A stretch of DNA of 64,000 nucleotides from Hymenobacter cellulosivorans (GCF_022919135.1 NZ_CP095049.1:4902501-4966500), one strand, 5' to 3'; counted from the first letter of the stretch, positions 24,908 to 34,878 are shown. Made by a program: numbers and translations. Notes: a model not told the origin generated them from the sequence alone.

Positions 24908-25794
24908 TCCGGGTGCACCCATTGATATTCCGCGTCGCGGCGGAGCCAGGTGAGTTGGCGTTTGGCGTAATGGCGGGTGTTGCGCTTGAGCAGGCGAACG
25001 GCTTCGGGCCAGTCGTAGAGGCCGTCGAGGTAGCCAAAGATTTCCTGGTAGCCCACGGTTTGCAGGGCGTTGTGGTGGCGGTATGGCAGCAGCCCAGTGG
25101 CCTCGGCCAGCAGGCCCGCTTCCAGCATCTGGTCTACCCGCAGGTCGATGCGCTGGTAGAGTTCTTCCCGGTCCCGGTTGAGGGCAATTTTCACGGTTTG
25201 AAAGGGTCGCTCTTTGGCTACTTTCGGGGTGTGGAAGCTGGAAAACGGCTGCCCGGTGCTGCGCGTCACTTCCAGGGCCCGCACCACGCGCTGGTGGTTT
25301 TGCCGGTCGATGCGAGCGTAAGTGACCGGGTCGAGGCGCTCCAGCTCGGCCACCAGCGGGGCCAGGCCGTGCTCGGCCAGCTCCTGCTGCAGGGCGGCAC
25401 GCACCGTGAGGTCGGCCAGGGGCATTTCGTCCAGGCCTTCCGTTACGGCCTGCAGGTAAAGGCCCGAGCCGCCGGTCAGAATTACCACGCGGTGTTTCTC
25501 AAACAGCTTGTCGAGCAGGGCCAGGCAGTCGGCTTCGAAACGGCCGGCGTTGTAGTCTTCAGTAATGCTGTGCGAGTTGATGAAGTGGTGGGTGACGCCC
25601 TGCATTTCGGCCGGCGTAGGCTTGGCCGTGCCAATGCTCAGCTCCCGGAAAAACTGGCGCGAGTCGGCCGAAATAATGTCGGTTTGATAGTATTGGGCCA
25701 GCTGTACGCACAGGGCCGTTTTGCCCACGGCCGTGGGGCCCGAAATAACCAGCAAAGTAGGATGTTGCGGCGCCGGGCCGGGAAGCAGATTCAT
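24892..25794 (-). CDS. miaA: tRNA dimethylallyltransferase
   Basis: 300 residues from the ATG at 25794 (MNLLPGP). P-loop GPTAVGKT at 19-26, the tRNA/substrate segment ISADSRQFFRELSIGTAKPT, HHFINSHSI, and FSSFHTPK, with LNRDREELYQRIDLRVDQML in the C-terminal half. MiaA adds a dimethylallyl group to A37 of tRNAs reading UNN codons. The ATG overlaps the upstream glycosyltransferase stop as ATGA, so translation is probably coupled. The stop codon lies inside the right arm of the palindromic element at 24643. Confidence 0.93.
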   Translation of the reverse strand: MNLLPGPAPQHPTLLVISGPTAVGKTALCVQLAQYYQTDIISADSRQFFRELSIGTAKPTPAEMQGVTHHFINSHSITEDYNAGRFEADCLALLDKLFEKHRVVILTGGSGLYLQAVTEGLDEMPLADLTVRAALQQELAEHGLAPLVAELERLDPVTYARIDRQNHQRVVRALEVTRSTGQPFSSFHTPKVAKERPFQTVKIALNRDREELYQRIDLRVDQMLEAGLLAEATGLLPYRHHNALQTVGYQEIFGYLDGLYDWPEAVRLLKRNTRHYAKRQLTWLRRDAEYQWVHPEAVKL

Positions 25795-26924
25795 GCGGAA
25801 ACAGAAACAGGTTGGGAAGCCCACAGGGCTTGGTAGAGAGCTACGAGGTGCTGCTCCTCGCGCTGCCAGTTAAACTCCTGCCGGGCCCGGCGGCAGTTCA
25901 GGGCCAGTTCGTAGTAGCGGGCCGGGTTCTGGTGCAACAAGCCGTTCAGCGCCGCCGCAATGGAAGCCGGAGTCAGCTCTACCACTTCGGCCACTTCATA
26001 TTGCTCGTTGAGGTGGCGGTACTCGGGAAAGTCCACGATGAGCTGCGGAATCCCGGCGTGCAGGTAGTCGAAAAACTTGTTGGCCAGGGAGTAGTAGTAG
26101 CTCAGGCCCTGGTTTTCGAGCAGCATAATACCCACCGTAGCCTGACTGGTAATTTCGCGCAGCTCGGCCGGCAACACGAAGCCGCGGAAGTCAACCTTCC
26201 CCGAATCGAGCAGGCCCAGGGCGGCGGCCCGCTCCCGCAGCGCCTGCGACAAGTCGCCTTCCCCGCAAATGACCAGCCGGCCCGGCACCTGGGGCATGGC
26301 GTCGAGCAGGGCTTCCAGGCCGCGCCCGGCGTTCAGCGCGCCCTGGTAGAGTATGTAGCCGCCAGCGGGCGCCGTGGTGGGCGCGGGCGGCAGCTCAGCC
26401 GGCGTGAGGCGGCTAATATTGCGCACTACCTTGAAAGGCTTGGCGTAGCGCTGCTCAAACACCTGGGCCAAAGCTGGGCCCACGGTGTAGGCCAACGTGG
26501 CGCGGGGCACAATAAAGCGCTCCACGGCCCGCCACAGGCGCTGCACGGCCGGCCGGGCTACCACTTCAGGCACTTCCGTAAACAGCTCGTGGGCATCGTA
26601 GATGAAGGGCTGGCCGCCAAACCGGGCCCGCAGCCACACCGGCAAAGCGGTGTCCAGGTCGATGGCGCACCAGGCCGCGGCTCGCTGCCCGAACAGGTAG
26701 AGCAGTAGGCGCAGGTTAAATTCGAGGTAAAACAGTTTGCCTTTATTCTGCCAGCAACGTAATCGGTGTTGCCGGTAGGGCTGCGGCGTCAAGGGGCGGG
26801 AAGTGGGCCACTCCCTTCCCACCAGCAGCACGTCGTAGCCGTGCCGGGCCAGGCTGCCGCAAATTCGCTGCATGCGCTGGTCGTAATTTAAATCGGTGGT
26901 AACGGTGAAGATAAGGGTGCGCAT
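25791..26924 (-). CDS. GT-B family glycosyltransferase (group 1)
   Basis: 377 residues, ATG at 26924. The N-terminal half begins MRTLIFTVTTDLNYDQRMQR, a common start for Bacteroidota group 1 transferases that handle polysaccharide or capsule sugars, with DAHELFTEVPEV midway. The C-terminal half has ILYQGALNAGRGLEALLDAM, VICGEGD and the E-x(7)-E-like region EITSQATVGIMLLENQGLSYYYS. The sugar donor and acceptor are unknown. Its stop overlaps the miaA start (ATGA). It is divergent from the hybrid kinase, with 146 bases between the two starts. Confidence 0.82.
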   Translation of the reverse strand: MRTLIFTVTTDLNYDQRMQRICGSLARHGYDVLLVGREWPTSRPLTPQPYRQHRLRCWQNKGKLFYLEFNLRLLLYLFGQRAAAWCAIDLDTALPVWLRARFGGQPFIYDAHELFTEVPEVVARPAVQRLWRAVERFIVPRATLAYTVGPALAQVFEQRYAKPFKVVRNISRLTPAELPPAPTTAPAGGYILYQGALNAGRGLEALLDAMPQVPGRLVICGEGDLSQALRERAAALGLLDSGKVDFRGFVLPAELREITSQATVGIMLLENQGLSYYYSLANKFFDYLHAGIPQLIVDFPEYRHLNEQYEVAEVVELTPASIAAALNGLLHQNPARYYELALNCRRARQEFNWQREEQHLVALYQALWASQPVSVSA

Positions 26925-27070
26925 ACGGGGAAGCAGCGGCGGGAAGCGCGCAGGAATCTGCCGCGGAAACGCGCTATCTGGGATATTTTTGACAAATTTA
27001 AGGAGTTAAAACTCGCGTACTGGTCAAAAGGGGCAGACCATGCTTCCCCGCCGACCGCCTACTCTACCCG

Positions 27071-30000
27071 ATGTCGACTAATCCTGTACCACCGGCTGAC
27101 GCTGCAGCACCGGGAACCGTAGCGGCCCCAGCCGCCGACTTCTACCGCGCCCTGTTCGAGGAAGCCTACGACGCCATCCTGCTCTACGACGAGCAGGGCG
27201 GGCTGGTCGATTGTAACCAAACCGCTCTGCGCCTGCTAGGCACTACCCGCGCCGAGCTGCTGGCGACCGGCCTGATGGCCTTCGCCGCCCCGCAGCCGAC
27301 CGCTGGCTCCTGGTCCTCGAAAGAGGCGCTACGCACGGCGGTGCAGGATGCAGCCCGCACCGGCTCCCGCTGCGCCACGCGCTGGACGGGGCGCCGGGCC
27401 GATGGCACGTATGTAGAGGCCACGGCCACCCTGCACCGTGTGGCCACTCCCGACGGCGAAGCGCGGGTGCAGCTGACCCTGCGCGACGGGGTGGAAACGC
27501 GGCTCCCGAACGACACCATGCCCCGGCAGCAGGCCCTGGATTTGTCGCAGGCCCACCTGCGGGATTTGCTCAGTCGCACCAATCTGAGCTACGTGCGGGC
27601 CGACCGGCACGGTACTATCGAGGACGTCAACGACTTTTTTCTGCACTACACCGAGTACACCCGCGAGGAAGTGCTGGGGCGCAATTTTCATGATACCTTC
27701 TCTTTGCCGGTCGAGCGCGAAAAGCTGCGCCAGGCGTACTTAGCCTGCATCGAAACCGAGAAGCTGCAGGATTTCTACGAGCGCGCCATTGTGACCAAAT
27801 CCGGGCAGACGCGCATGGTGTACTGGCACGCCGAGTTTTGCCACGATCTGGAGGGCCAGGTTACCGGCATGTTTGTGGTGGGCCGCGACTACACCGACCG
27901 TCACGTGGCGGCCCGGGCCCTGACCGACAACCGCCACCGCCTACAGGACTTTCTGGACAATGCCCACGACCTGATTCAGAACCTGAGCATCGACAACCGC
28001 TTTCTGTTCGTGAACAAGGCCTGGAAGGAAAAACTGGGCTTCAGCGACGAAGACTTGGCCCAGATGACCCTTGGCGACGTGGTGCACCCCTACTACAAGG
28101 CTAAGCTGCTCTACCAGCTGCGCAACCTGTATAAGGGTGAGAAAGTCAACAAGCTCGAAACCGTTTTCCTGACCAAAACCGGCAAGCCGATTCACCTCAT
28201 TGGCTCGATTTCGTGTTCCTGGCAGGACGATGAGCCGGTAAGCACCCGCGCCATCCTGCACGACATTACCGACCGCATCAAGGCCGAGCGCCTGCAGAAG
28301 GTATACTACAGCATTGCCAACCTGGCCATCAGCTCCAAGGACTTACAGTCGCTCTACGGGGCTATTCACCGGGAGCTGAGCAAGATTATCGAAACCAATA
28401 ACTTCTACATTGCCCTCTGCGACGACGCACGCACCCAGCTGCAGTTCAGCTACTTCGTCGACCAGAACATTCAGGGCGAGCAGGGGCTGGTGTCGCGGCC
28501 GTTTTCGTCGGGGGTGTCGGAGTACATCATCCGCACCGGGCGGCCGATGTTCATGCTCAAGTCGGAGCTGCAGGAGCTCATTGCCAACGGCACCATTACG
28601 GCCTTCGGGCTGATGCCGGAAGTCATGCTGTGCTCGCCGCTGAGCATTGGGGAGCGGATTATCGGCGTCATTGCCGTGCAGGACTACCACAAGGCCGATG
28701 CCTACGCCGCAGCCGATATTGAGATTCTGCACTTCATTTCCAACCAAGTGGCGCTGGCCATTGAGCGCAAGCGCAATGAGGTCCAGATCAACAAGCAAAA
28801 CGCCCGCCTAAACGCCATTTTCGAGAGCGGCTCCCACCTGATGTGGTCCGTGGACATGCACTCCCGCCTCACGTCATTCAACCGCAACTACTCGGCCTAT
28901 TTCCTGCGCCGCAACGGGGTGTATCCGTCGCTGAACGTGAACCTCTGGCAGGCCGACCTGGGCATGATGGAGGAAGACGCCCGCGAAGCATTTATCGAGA
29001 ACTACCGCCGGGCGTTTCAGGGCCAGCCCCAGCGCTTCGAGGTGCGCCTGCGCGACTCCCGCGGCCAGGATACCTGGCGGGAAATCTACCTCAACCCGAT
29101 TTACCTCGACGACGGCACGTTCGAGGAAATTTCGGGCATGGCCCACGACATCACCGAGAAAAAACGCTCTCAGCTGGAGCTGGCGGCCCAGGAAGAGAAG
29201 TTCCGGGCCATCTTCGAGTCGTTCCAGGACGTGTACTACCGCACCGATGGTGAGGGCGTGCTCACGCTGGTCAGCCCCTCGGTACACGACATGCTGGGCT
29301 ACCAACCCGAGGAAGTTATTGGGACGCCCATCCTGGACTATTACGTGCGGCCCGAGCAGCGCGACGAGCTGCTAAATAACATTCTGCACTACGGCGAGGC
29401 GCGCAACATCGAAATCGACATGCGCCACAAGGACGGGCACGCGGTGAGCGTGCTGGTAAATGCACGGCGGGTGAGCGACGGACCGGCCGGCACCGAAGGC
29501 ATTGGGCGCGACATCACCGAGTTCAAGCAGATGCAGGACGATCTGCGCCTGGCCAAGGAGGAGGCCGAAACCGCTCTGGAAGCTAAAACGCAGTTCCTGG
29601 CCAACATGAGCCACGAGCTACGTACGCCCATGAACGGCATTATCGGCATGATTGACCTGCTGCACCAAACTGTGGCCTCGGAAGAGCAGGAAGAGTACGT
29701 GGACACGCTGCGCAAGTCGAGCGACGCGCTGCTGACCATTCTGAACGACATTCTGGACCTGTCCAAGATTCAGGCCGGCAAGCTGCAGCTCAACGAGTCG
29801 GGCATCGACCTGCACTACACCTTGGACAAGATTCACTCCTTGTTTGCCAACCGCGCCAACCAGAAAAAGCTCAAGTTCACCTACTTCATCACGCCCCACA
29901 CCCCGCGCTTCATTATCACCGACGAAACTCGGGTGTTGCAGATTCTCTCGAACCTGACCTCCAACGCCATCAAGTTTACGTCGGCGGGCACGGTCAGCAT

Positions 30001-31174
30001 CATCGTCTCGTCGGTGTCGACCGACGGCGTGGAGCATACCCTGCGCTTTGCCGTGCAGGACTCTGGCATCGGCATCTCGCCGGCCAACGCCAAGCTGCTC
30101 TTTACCAACTTCACCCAGCTCGACACCACGCCCACCAAGGCCTTTGGTGGTACGGGCCTGGGTCTGGCCATCAGCAAGCAGCTGGCCGAGCTGCTGGGCG
30201 GCGAAATCGGGATGATTTCCAACACCGACGACGGCTCGACCTTCTGGTTTACGATGCGCTGCCGAGTGGCCTACAACGAAGAGGAAATCGTGCAGGAACG
30301 CGTAGCCTCGCGCGACCGGAGCCACGAAATCCTGCGCCTGGAAACGGCCCCGCGGGTGCTACTCGTCGACGACAACCCCATCAACCAGAAAGTGGCCGTG
30401 CGCCTGCTCGACAAGCTGGGCTGCCAGATCGACGTGGCCAACGACGGGTTTGAGGCCATCAGCAAGGCCACCGCGCCCACGGGTGAGTACGAGCTGATTT
30501 TTATGGACATCCAGATGCCCGAAATGGACGGCATTACGGCCATGAACGAAATCCGGCAGCGCCTGGGCCGGCAGTGCCCACCCATCGTGGCCATGACGGC
30601 CTACTCGATGAAGGAGGACGCCGAGCGGTTTGTGCAGCAGGGCATGGACGACTACATCTCCAAGCCGGTGAAGTCGCAGGACCTCTACGCCGTGCTGCTG
30701 CGCTGGACCGGGGCGGCCGAGCGCATGGCGGCCCTGCACCTCTCCGGCGCCCCCGAAACGCCGCCCGCCGTGACCGAGCCCGAAGTCTCCTACGGCGCCC
30801 CTGATCCGGAGCCGGCCCAAACAGCCGAAACCACCTTCATTGACCCCGAAGTGGTGGAACAGCTGCGGCAGCTGGGCGGGGCCGAATTTGCCGCCCAGCT
30901 CTACAGCGACTTTGAGCAGGAAGCCGGGCAGCTGCTGATCGAAGCCCAGGAATTAGTAGCCCAGAAGCAGTATGAGCAGATTCTGCCGCATTTGCACCAA
31001 TTAAAGGGCACAGGCTTCACTTTGGGCATCAATGAGCTGGCCGAATGCGTGAAAAGCTTGGAACATGACCTAAAAAAGGGCCAACTTGACCACGTAGAAC
31101 GAGATTTTAACACTATCATGCGGCACTTCACGGCCTTCACGCATTCGTACCAGGCTGTTACCCAGGGCTCGTAA
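27071..31174 (+). CDS. Hybrid histidine kinase with PAS, GAF, receiver and HPt domains
   Basis: 1367 residues, no obvious membrane helix, so a cytoplasmic sensor. Order: PAS (about 22-130), PAS (160-285), PAS (285-405), GAF (405-570), PAS (575-705), PAS (710-830), HisKA with phospho-acceptor His848 in NMSHELRTPMNG, HATPase (about 945-1075, with GGTGLGLAISKQL), receiver (1093-1215; DD pair 1100-1101, phospho-acceptor Asp1146 in FMDIQMPEMDG), and a C-terminal HPt with His1309 in LHQLKGTGF. This gives a complete His-Asp-His relay in one protein. Signals are likely small molecules, redox or light through the PAS/GAF domains. The stand-alone receiver 60 bases downstream is the probable final target. 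Confidence 0.93.
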   Translation: MSTNPVPPADAAAPGTVAAPAADFYRALFEEAYDAILLYDEQGGLVDCNQTALRLLGTTRAELLATGLMAFAAPQPTAGSWSSKEALRTAVQDAARTGSRCATRWTGRRADGTYVEATATLHRVATPDGEARVQLTLRDGVETRLPNDTMPRQQALDLSQAHLRDLLSRTNLSYVRADRHGTIEDVNDFFLHYTEYTREEVLGRNFHDTFSLPVEREKLRQAYLACIETEKLQDFYERAIVTKSGQTRMVYWHAEFCHDLEGQVTGMFVVGRDYTDRHVAARALTDNRHRLQDFLDNAHDLIQNLSIDNRFLFVNKAWKEKLGFSDEDLAQMTLGDVVHPYYKAKLLYQLRNLYKGEKVNKLETVFLTKTGKPIHLIGSISCSWQDDEPVSTRAILHDITDRIKAERLQKVYYSIANLAISSKDLQSLYGAIHRELSKIIETNNFYIALCDDARTQLQFSYFVDQNIQGEQGLVSRPFSSGVSEYIIRTGRPMFMLKSELQELIANGTITAFGLMPEVMLCSPLSIGERIIGVIAVQDYHKADAYAAADIEILHFISNQVALAIERKRNEVQINKQNARLNAIFESGSHLMWSVDMHSRLTSFNRNYSAYFLRRNGVYPSLNVNLWQADLGMMEEDAREAFIENYRRAFQGQPQRFEVRLRDSRGQDTWREIYLNPIYLDDGTFEEISGMAHDITEKKRSQLELAAQEEKFRAIFESFQDVYYRTDGEGVLTLVSPSVHDMLGYQPEEVIGTPILDYYVRPEQRDELLNNILHYGEARNIEIDMRHKDGHAVSVLVNARRVSDGPAGTEGIGRDITEFKQMQDDLRLAKEEAETALEAKTQFLANMSHELRTPMNGIIGMIDLLHQTVASEEQEEYVDTLRKSSDALLTILNDILDLSKIQAGKLQLNESGIDLHYTLDKIHSLFANRANQKKLKFTYFITPHTPRFIITDETRVLQILSNLTSNAIKFTSAGTVSIIVSSVSTDGVEHTLRFAVQDSGIGISPANAKLLFTNFTQLDTTPTKAFGGTGLGLAISKQLAELLGGEIGMISNTDDGSTFWFTMRCRVAYNEEEIVQERVASRDRSHEILRLETAPRVLLVDDNPINQKVAVRLLDKLGCQIDVANDGFEAISKATAPTGEYELIFMDIQMPEMDGITAMNEIRQRLGRQCPPIVAMTAYSMKEDAERFVQQGMDDYISKPVKSQDLYAVLLRWTGAAERMAALHLSGAPETPPAVTEPEVSYGAPDPEPAQTAETTFIDPEVVEQLRQLGGAEFAAQLYSDFEQEAGQLLIEAQELVAQKQYEQILPHLHQLKGTGFTLGINELAECVKSLEHDLKKGQLDHVERDFNTIMRHFTAFTHSYQAVTQGS

Positions 31175-31234
31175 TTCCCGTAGTACTTCTTACTGACCTT
31201 TCTTCCCCCCTACCGAATCCAAACTTTCTTTCCC

Positions 31235-31612
31235 ATGGCTGATTCCAAAACCATCCTGATAGCAGAGGATAGCTCTGTTATTTTGAACCTGACCAAAAAA
31301 ATTCTGGAGCTCCAGAAATACCAAATCGTATCGGCCAAAAACGGCGGGGAAGTCATCAAGCAAGTGGAGGCCCAGCCCATCGACTGCGTGCTGATGGACA
31401 TCAACATCCCGGTAAAGGACGGCATGGAGTGCACCCGCGAAATCCGCCGCAACGCTGACCCGCGCATCGCCCAGATTCCGATTATTGCCATCACCGGCAA
31501 CGCCAACAACTACTCCATGGAGCAGTTCCGCGAAGCCGGCGTTACCGACTACCTGCCCAAACCTCTGGACTTCGACGCCCTGGTGCGCGTGGTAAAGCAG
31601 TACGTTGGCTAG
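31235..31612 (+). CDS. Single-domain response regulator (CheY-like)
   Basis: 125 residues consisting of one receiver domain: acidic pocket Glu11-Asp12, phospho-acceptor Asp55 in VLMDINIP, and the conserved Lys109 in DYLPKPLDF. It has no output domain. The gene starts 60 bases after the hybrid kinase stop and is probably the receiver for its HPt domain, acting by protein-protein contact rather than DNA binding. Confidence 0.9.
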   Translation: MADSKTILIAEDSSVILNLTKKILELQKYQIVSAKNGGEVIKQVEAQPIDCVLMDINIPVKDGMECTREIRRNADPRIAQIPIIAITGNANNYSMEQFREAGVTDYLPKPLDFDALVRVVKQYVG

Positions 31613-31629
31613 AGTAGAAATTCTGAAGG

Positions 31630-31700
31630 ATGAATGTTGACGTATGAATTGAAACCCTACTAGCTTTCGTTGAACGGCCAATTCATACGTCAACATTCAT
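31630..31700. repeat. Perfect 22-base inverted repeat
   Basis: ATGAATGTTGACGTATGAAT plus two more bases (31630-31651) is the exact reverse complement of 31679-31700, with a 27-base loop. It fills most of the gap between the response regulator and the PhnP-like gene and ends 20 bases before the GTG. It has no T-run, so it is not a standard terminator. Confidence 0.75.
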
Positions 31701-31719
31701 TATTCAACCTTATACCAAA

Positions 31720-32487
31720 GTGCAAGTTACTTTTCTCGGTACGGGAACGTCGCAGGGAGTGCCTATGATTGGGTGCCACTGCCCAGTGTGTACTTCCGTG
31801 GACTACCGCGACAAGCGCCTGCGCGTGTCGGTACACGTGCAAACCCAGGGCAAAAGCCTGATTATCGACTCGGGACCGGACTTCCGCCAGCAAGTGCTAC
31901 GGGCCCGCATCGACCATCTGGATGCGTTGATGTTTACCCACGAGCATAAGGACCACACGGCCGGCATGGACGACATCCGGGCCTATAACTTCAAGCAGCA
32001 GCAGGACATGCCCGTGTACGCCGAGCCCCGGGTACTGGAGCAGCTCAAGCGCGAATACGAATACATTTTTGCCGAACACAAGTACCCAGGCGTGCCCAAG
32101 GTGCAGACCATGCCGATTCTGAGCGACACAGAAAGCTTTGTGGTGGAAGGCGTGGAAGTGCACCCCATCCGGGCCATGCACTACAAGCTGCCCGTGCTGG
32201 GCTACCGTATCGGCAATTTTACCTACATCACTGACGCCAACTACCTGTCGGAAGAGTCGCTGGAGCGGGTACGGGGCTCGGAAATCATCGTGCTGAATGC
32301 TCTGCGCCACGAGCAGCACATTTCCCACTTTTCCCTGTCCGAAGCCGTGGGTATTCTAACGGATTTGGCCCCGCGTGTGGGCTACCTCACCCACATCGGG
32401 CACCAATTGGGCAAGCACCGCGAAGTGGAAGCTACCCTACCCGATTTTATCCGCTTGGCTTACGACGGGCTGCAGGTGGAGCTGTAG
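31720..32487 (+). CDS. MBL-fold hydrolase, PhnP-like
   Basis: 255 residues starting at a GTG (31720). The metallo-beta-lactamase motif THEHKDHTAGMDDIR (His74, His76, Asp78, His79) is intact, and an N-terminal GCHCPVC cluster matches the extra zinc-binding cysteines of PhnP-type cyclic phosphodiesterases. Later ligands are expected in AMHYKLPVLG and the TDANYLSEES region. Relatives process cyclic phosphates or nucleotides; the substrate here is unknown. The gene is followed by a terminator. Confidence 0.85.
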   Translation: MQVTFLGTGTSQGVPMIGCHCPVCTSVDYRDKRLRVSVHVQTQGKSLIIDSGPDFRQQVLRARIDHLDALMFTHEHKDHTAGMDDIRAYNFKQQQDMPVYAEPRVLEQLKREYEYIFAEHKYPGVPKVQTMPILSDTESFVVEGVEVHPIRAMHYKLPVLGYRIGNFTYITDANYLSEESLERVRGSEIIVLNALRHEQHISHFSLSEAVGILTDLAPRVGYLTHIGHQLGKHREVEATLPDFIRLAYDGLQVEL

Positions 32488-32516
32488 TATCCAGGAGCAT
32501 AGCCAAATTTCACAGA

Positions 32517-32566
32517 AAACTGAGCCCAAACAGCGCCGGAGGCGGAGTTATAGGCTCAGTTTTGGT
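32517..32566 (+). terminator. Terminator after the PhnP-like gene
   Basis: AAAACTGAGCC (32517-32527) pairs with GGCTCAGTTTT (32553-32563), followed by GGTTTTGG. The 25-base loop contains a second small GC-rich hairpin. The stem is AT-flanked on both sides, so it may serve the convergent lipoprotein gene as well. Confidence 0.75.
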
Positions 32567-32613
32567 TTTGGCTCCTGCTTCACCCTGATGGCTTTGAGCT
32601 ACTGGTTTCGACG

Positions 32614-33093
32614 CTATTGGGTGACTTTTGTCACGTTAAACCACAGCGCCCAATCCTCTTTAGCAGGCATCTTGCCTTTGTCCGGCTGTTTGTCAACCTC
32701 CCACACGGTGTAGGTAAGCAGGTAGCGGCAGCCGTTGGCCCGGATGCTGGTCGTGTCGAGCCAAGCGCCGCCGGGGTAACGCGGCGGCGCGTCGGGGAGG
32801 CGCAACTGCTGAGTTTGGCCCTGCCCATCGGTAATAGCCAGCAAGGGCCAGGCCGACGGCCCCACAATGCACTGCAAACCCTCAGGGCAGTACGTGGTAG
32901 TCAGGTCTTCGAGCTGAATGGTAAGCTCCCGGCTGCTGGTGCTGGGCAAAAAAGCCTGCTGACGATAATGCAGAGCAAAGTCCTTATCGAAGTCGACAGC
33001 AAAGTCGGGGGCCGGGACCTGGGGAACGACCGTCGATTTCCGGCAGGCGCCAAGGCCCAGCGCCAAGGCCAATATGAGTATTGTTGATTTCAT
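32614..33093 (-). CDS. Lipoprotein of unknown function
   Basis: 159 residues from the ATG at 33093; a lipobox LGAC places the lipidated Cys17. The mature part is beta-rich with ELTIQLEDLTTTYCPEGLQC, where two cysteines could form a disulfide, and GCRYLLTYTVWEVDK near the end. No family is recognised. It is divergent from the NFACT gene. Confidence 0.7.
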   Translation of the reverse strand: MKSTILILALALGLGACRKSTVVPQVPAPDFAVDFDKDFALHYRQQAFLPSTSSRELTIQLEDLTTTYCPEGLQCIVGPSAWPLLAITDGQGQTQQLRLPDAPPRYPGGAWLDTTSIRANGCRYLLTYTVWEVDKQPDKGKMPAKEDWALWFNVTKVTQ

Positions 33094-33240
33094 TATGCAG
33101 GCAATAGTGACAGGTGGCAGCGGCGGCCCGCACGCAGGCCCTGTAGCGTGAGCGAAGCCCCAGGCAAATGGTTGCATGTGGCCCTCGTACTATTTGGCTT
33201 TACCTTGCGTAGCGGCACCAGGCCCGTTTTTATTTCCATC

Positions 33241-34788
33241 ATGCACAACAATTATTATTTTCTGCGCCAGCTGGCCCCGGCTCTTACCCAGCAGTTGGCT
33301 GGCTTTCGGGTCGTAACCTGCTTTTCCCAAGAAAAAGACGAGCTGGTCATTGGTCTGACCAATGGCGAAGCCGAGTTTTGGTTCAAAACTCAGCTCTCCG
33401 CCGGTTTTACGGCCCTGGCGCTGCCTGAAACGTTTCACCGGGCCCGCACCAACTCGGTAGACCTGTTGCCCGGCTTGCTGGGCCGGGAGGTGGCCGATGT
33501 CAGCGTATTTCCCCACGACCGGGTGCTCCAACTCAACTTTCGGGACGGCGCGACGCTACAGTTCAAGCTCTACGGGCCGAGGCCCAACGCCGTATTCCGG
33601 GCCGCCCCCGAAGCCACGGCCGAGCTGTTTCACCAGCGCTACCTGGCTGATGCCGACCTGGCCCCCGCCCCCGAGCCCCTCCCCGACCCGCATAACCCGC
33701 TGCGCAGCTACCCGGCCCTGGGCGACGTGCCCCCACGCTACTTACGCGCCCACGGCTACGACGCAGCTGATGCAGCCACTCGCCAGCAGTTGGTGCAGGA
33801 AGTAGTGGCCCGGCTCGAAAACCCGCCCCACTTTTACCTGACCGCCATTGAGGGCAAAACCCGCCTGACGTTGCTGCCCGTCGGCGACGTGGAGCAGACC
33901 CTGGCTCCCAACCCGGTAGCGGCCCTGCGCTTGTTTGTGCCGCTAACGCTGGGCCGCCGGGCCTACGAAAACGAGCTGCGGCAGGTGCGGCAGGAACTGG
34001 AAAAGCGGGCCGAGGAAGCTACCATCAGCGCCAGCCAGGCCCGTACCCGCCTTTACGCCCTGGAGCACACGGCCGGCTACCGCCAAACCGCCGACCTGAT
34101 TATGGCCAACCTGACCAATATTCCGGCCGGGGCCGCCCAGGTGGAAGTCGTGGATTTTTACCAGGACAACCAGCTGCGCACCATCAAGCTCAAGACGACG
34201 GAAACGCCCCAGCGCACGGCCCAAAACCTGTACCGCAAGGCCAAAAACCAGAAGATTGAAACCGAGCAGCTGCAGGAGCGCATCGAGCGGCGCGAAACCG
34301 AAGCCCTCTGGTGCCTGGAGCGCCTGGAGGAACTGGCCGCCATTACCGACCTGCGCACGTTGCGCACCTGGCGCAAAACCCACGACCTGCAGCCCGAAAC
34401 CAAGGCTAAGGAAGCCGCCGAGCTTCCCTTCAAGGTGTTTACCGACAGCGGTTACACCATTCTGGTGGGCCGCAACGCCCAAAATAACGACCTGCTTACT
34501 CAGCGCTATGCCCACAAGGACGACTTGTGGCTGCACGCCAAGGACGTAACCGGCTCTCACGTGGTCATCAAGCAGAAAGCCGGCCACACCACGCCCGAGC
34601 CGGTCGTGGAGCGGGCGGCCCAGCTGGCGGCTTGGTACTCGCGCCGCAAAAACGATTCGCTCTGCCCCGTGACCGTGACGCCCAAAAAGTTTGTGCGCAA
34701 GCGCAAGGGCGCGGTGGCCGGGCAGGTAGTGGTGGAGCGGGAACGGGTGGTGCTGGTTGTGCCGGCCAATCCGTTTGAGCGGGTGTAA
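33241..34788 (+). CDS. NFACT family ribosome quality control protein (RqcH-like)
   Basis: 515 residues from ATG 33241. The N-terminal NFACT-N domain carries the DR pair (Asp93-Arg94) in FPHDRVLQLNF that RqcH needs to handle tRNA. A helical, charged coiled-coil middle follows (about 245-340, LRQVRQELEKRAEEATISAS). The C-terminal NFACT-R domain has HKDDLWLHAKDVTGSHVVIK (split here for length). RqcH binds stalled 50S-peptidyl-tRNA complexes and adds alanine tails that mark nascent chains for degradation. FbpA/fibronectin-binding annotations refer to the same family. A TACCTTGC box lies 33 bases before the start. Confidence 0.88.
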   Translation: MHNNYYFLRQLAPALTQQLAGFRVVTCFSQEKDELVIGLTNGEAEFWFKTQLSAGFTALALPETFHRARTNSVDLLPGLLGREVADVSVFPHDRVLQLNFRDGATLQFKLYGPRPNAVFRAAPEATAELFHQRYLADADLAPAPEPLPDPHNPLRSYPALGDVPPRYLRAHGYDAADAATRQQLVQEVVARLENPPHFYLTAIEGKTRLTLLPVGDVEQTLAPNPVAALRLFVPLTLGRRAYENELRQVRQELEKRAEEATISASQARTRLYALEHTAGYRQTADLIMANLTNIPAGAAQVEVVDFYQDNQLRTIKLKTTETPQRTAQNLYRKAKNQKIETEQLQERIERRETEALWCLERLEELAAITDLRTLRTWRKTHDLQPETKAKEAAELPFKVFTDSGYTILVGRNAQNNDLLTQRYAHKDDLWLHAKDVTGSHVVIKQKAGHTTPEPVVERAAQLAAWYSRRKNDSLCPVTVTPKKFVRKRKGAVAGQVVVERERVVLVVPANPFERV

Positions 34789-34835
34789 GTCGGCAAGTCA
34801 CTCTGTTTTCAGCGACTAAATTAGCCCTAAAAGCA

Positions 34836-34872
34836 AAACCGGCCGGCTCCTGGAAAAGGAACCGGCCGGTTG
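34836..34872 (-). terminator. Terminator of the tRNA-Leu transcript
   Basis: The stem AACCGGCCGG...CCGGCCGGTT spans 34836-34872. Read on the minus strand it is followed by a TTTTGCTTTT run, so it ends transcripts coming from tRNA-Leu. It also lies downstream of the NFACT gene and may stop that transcript too. Confidence 0.75.
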
Positions 34873-34878
34873 GCGTTG

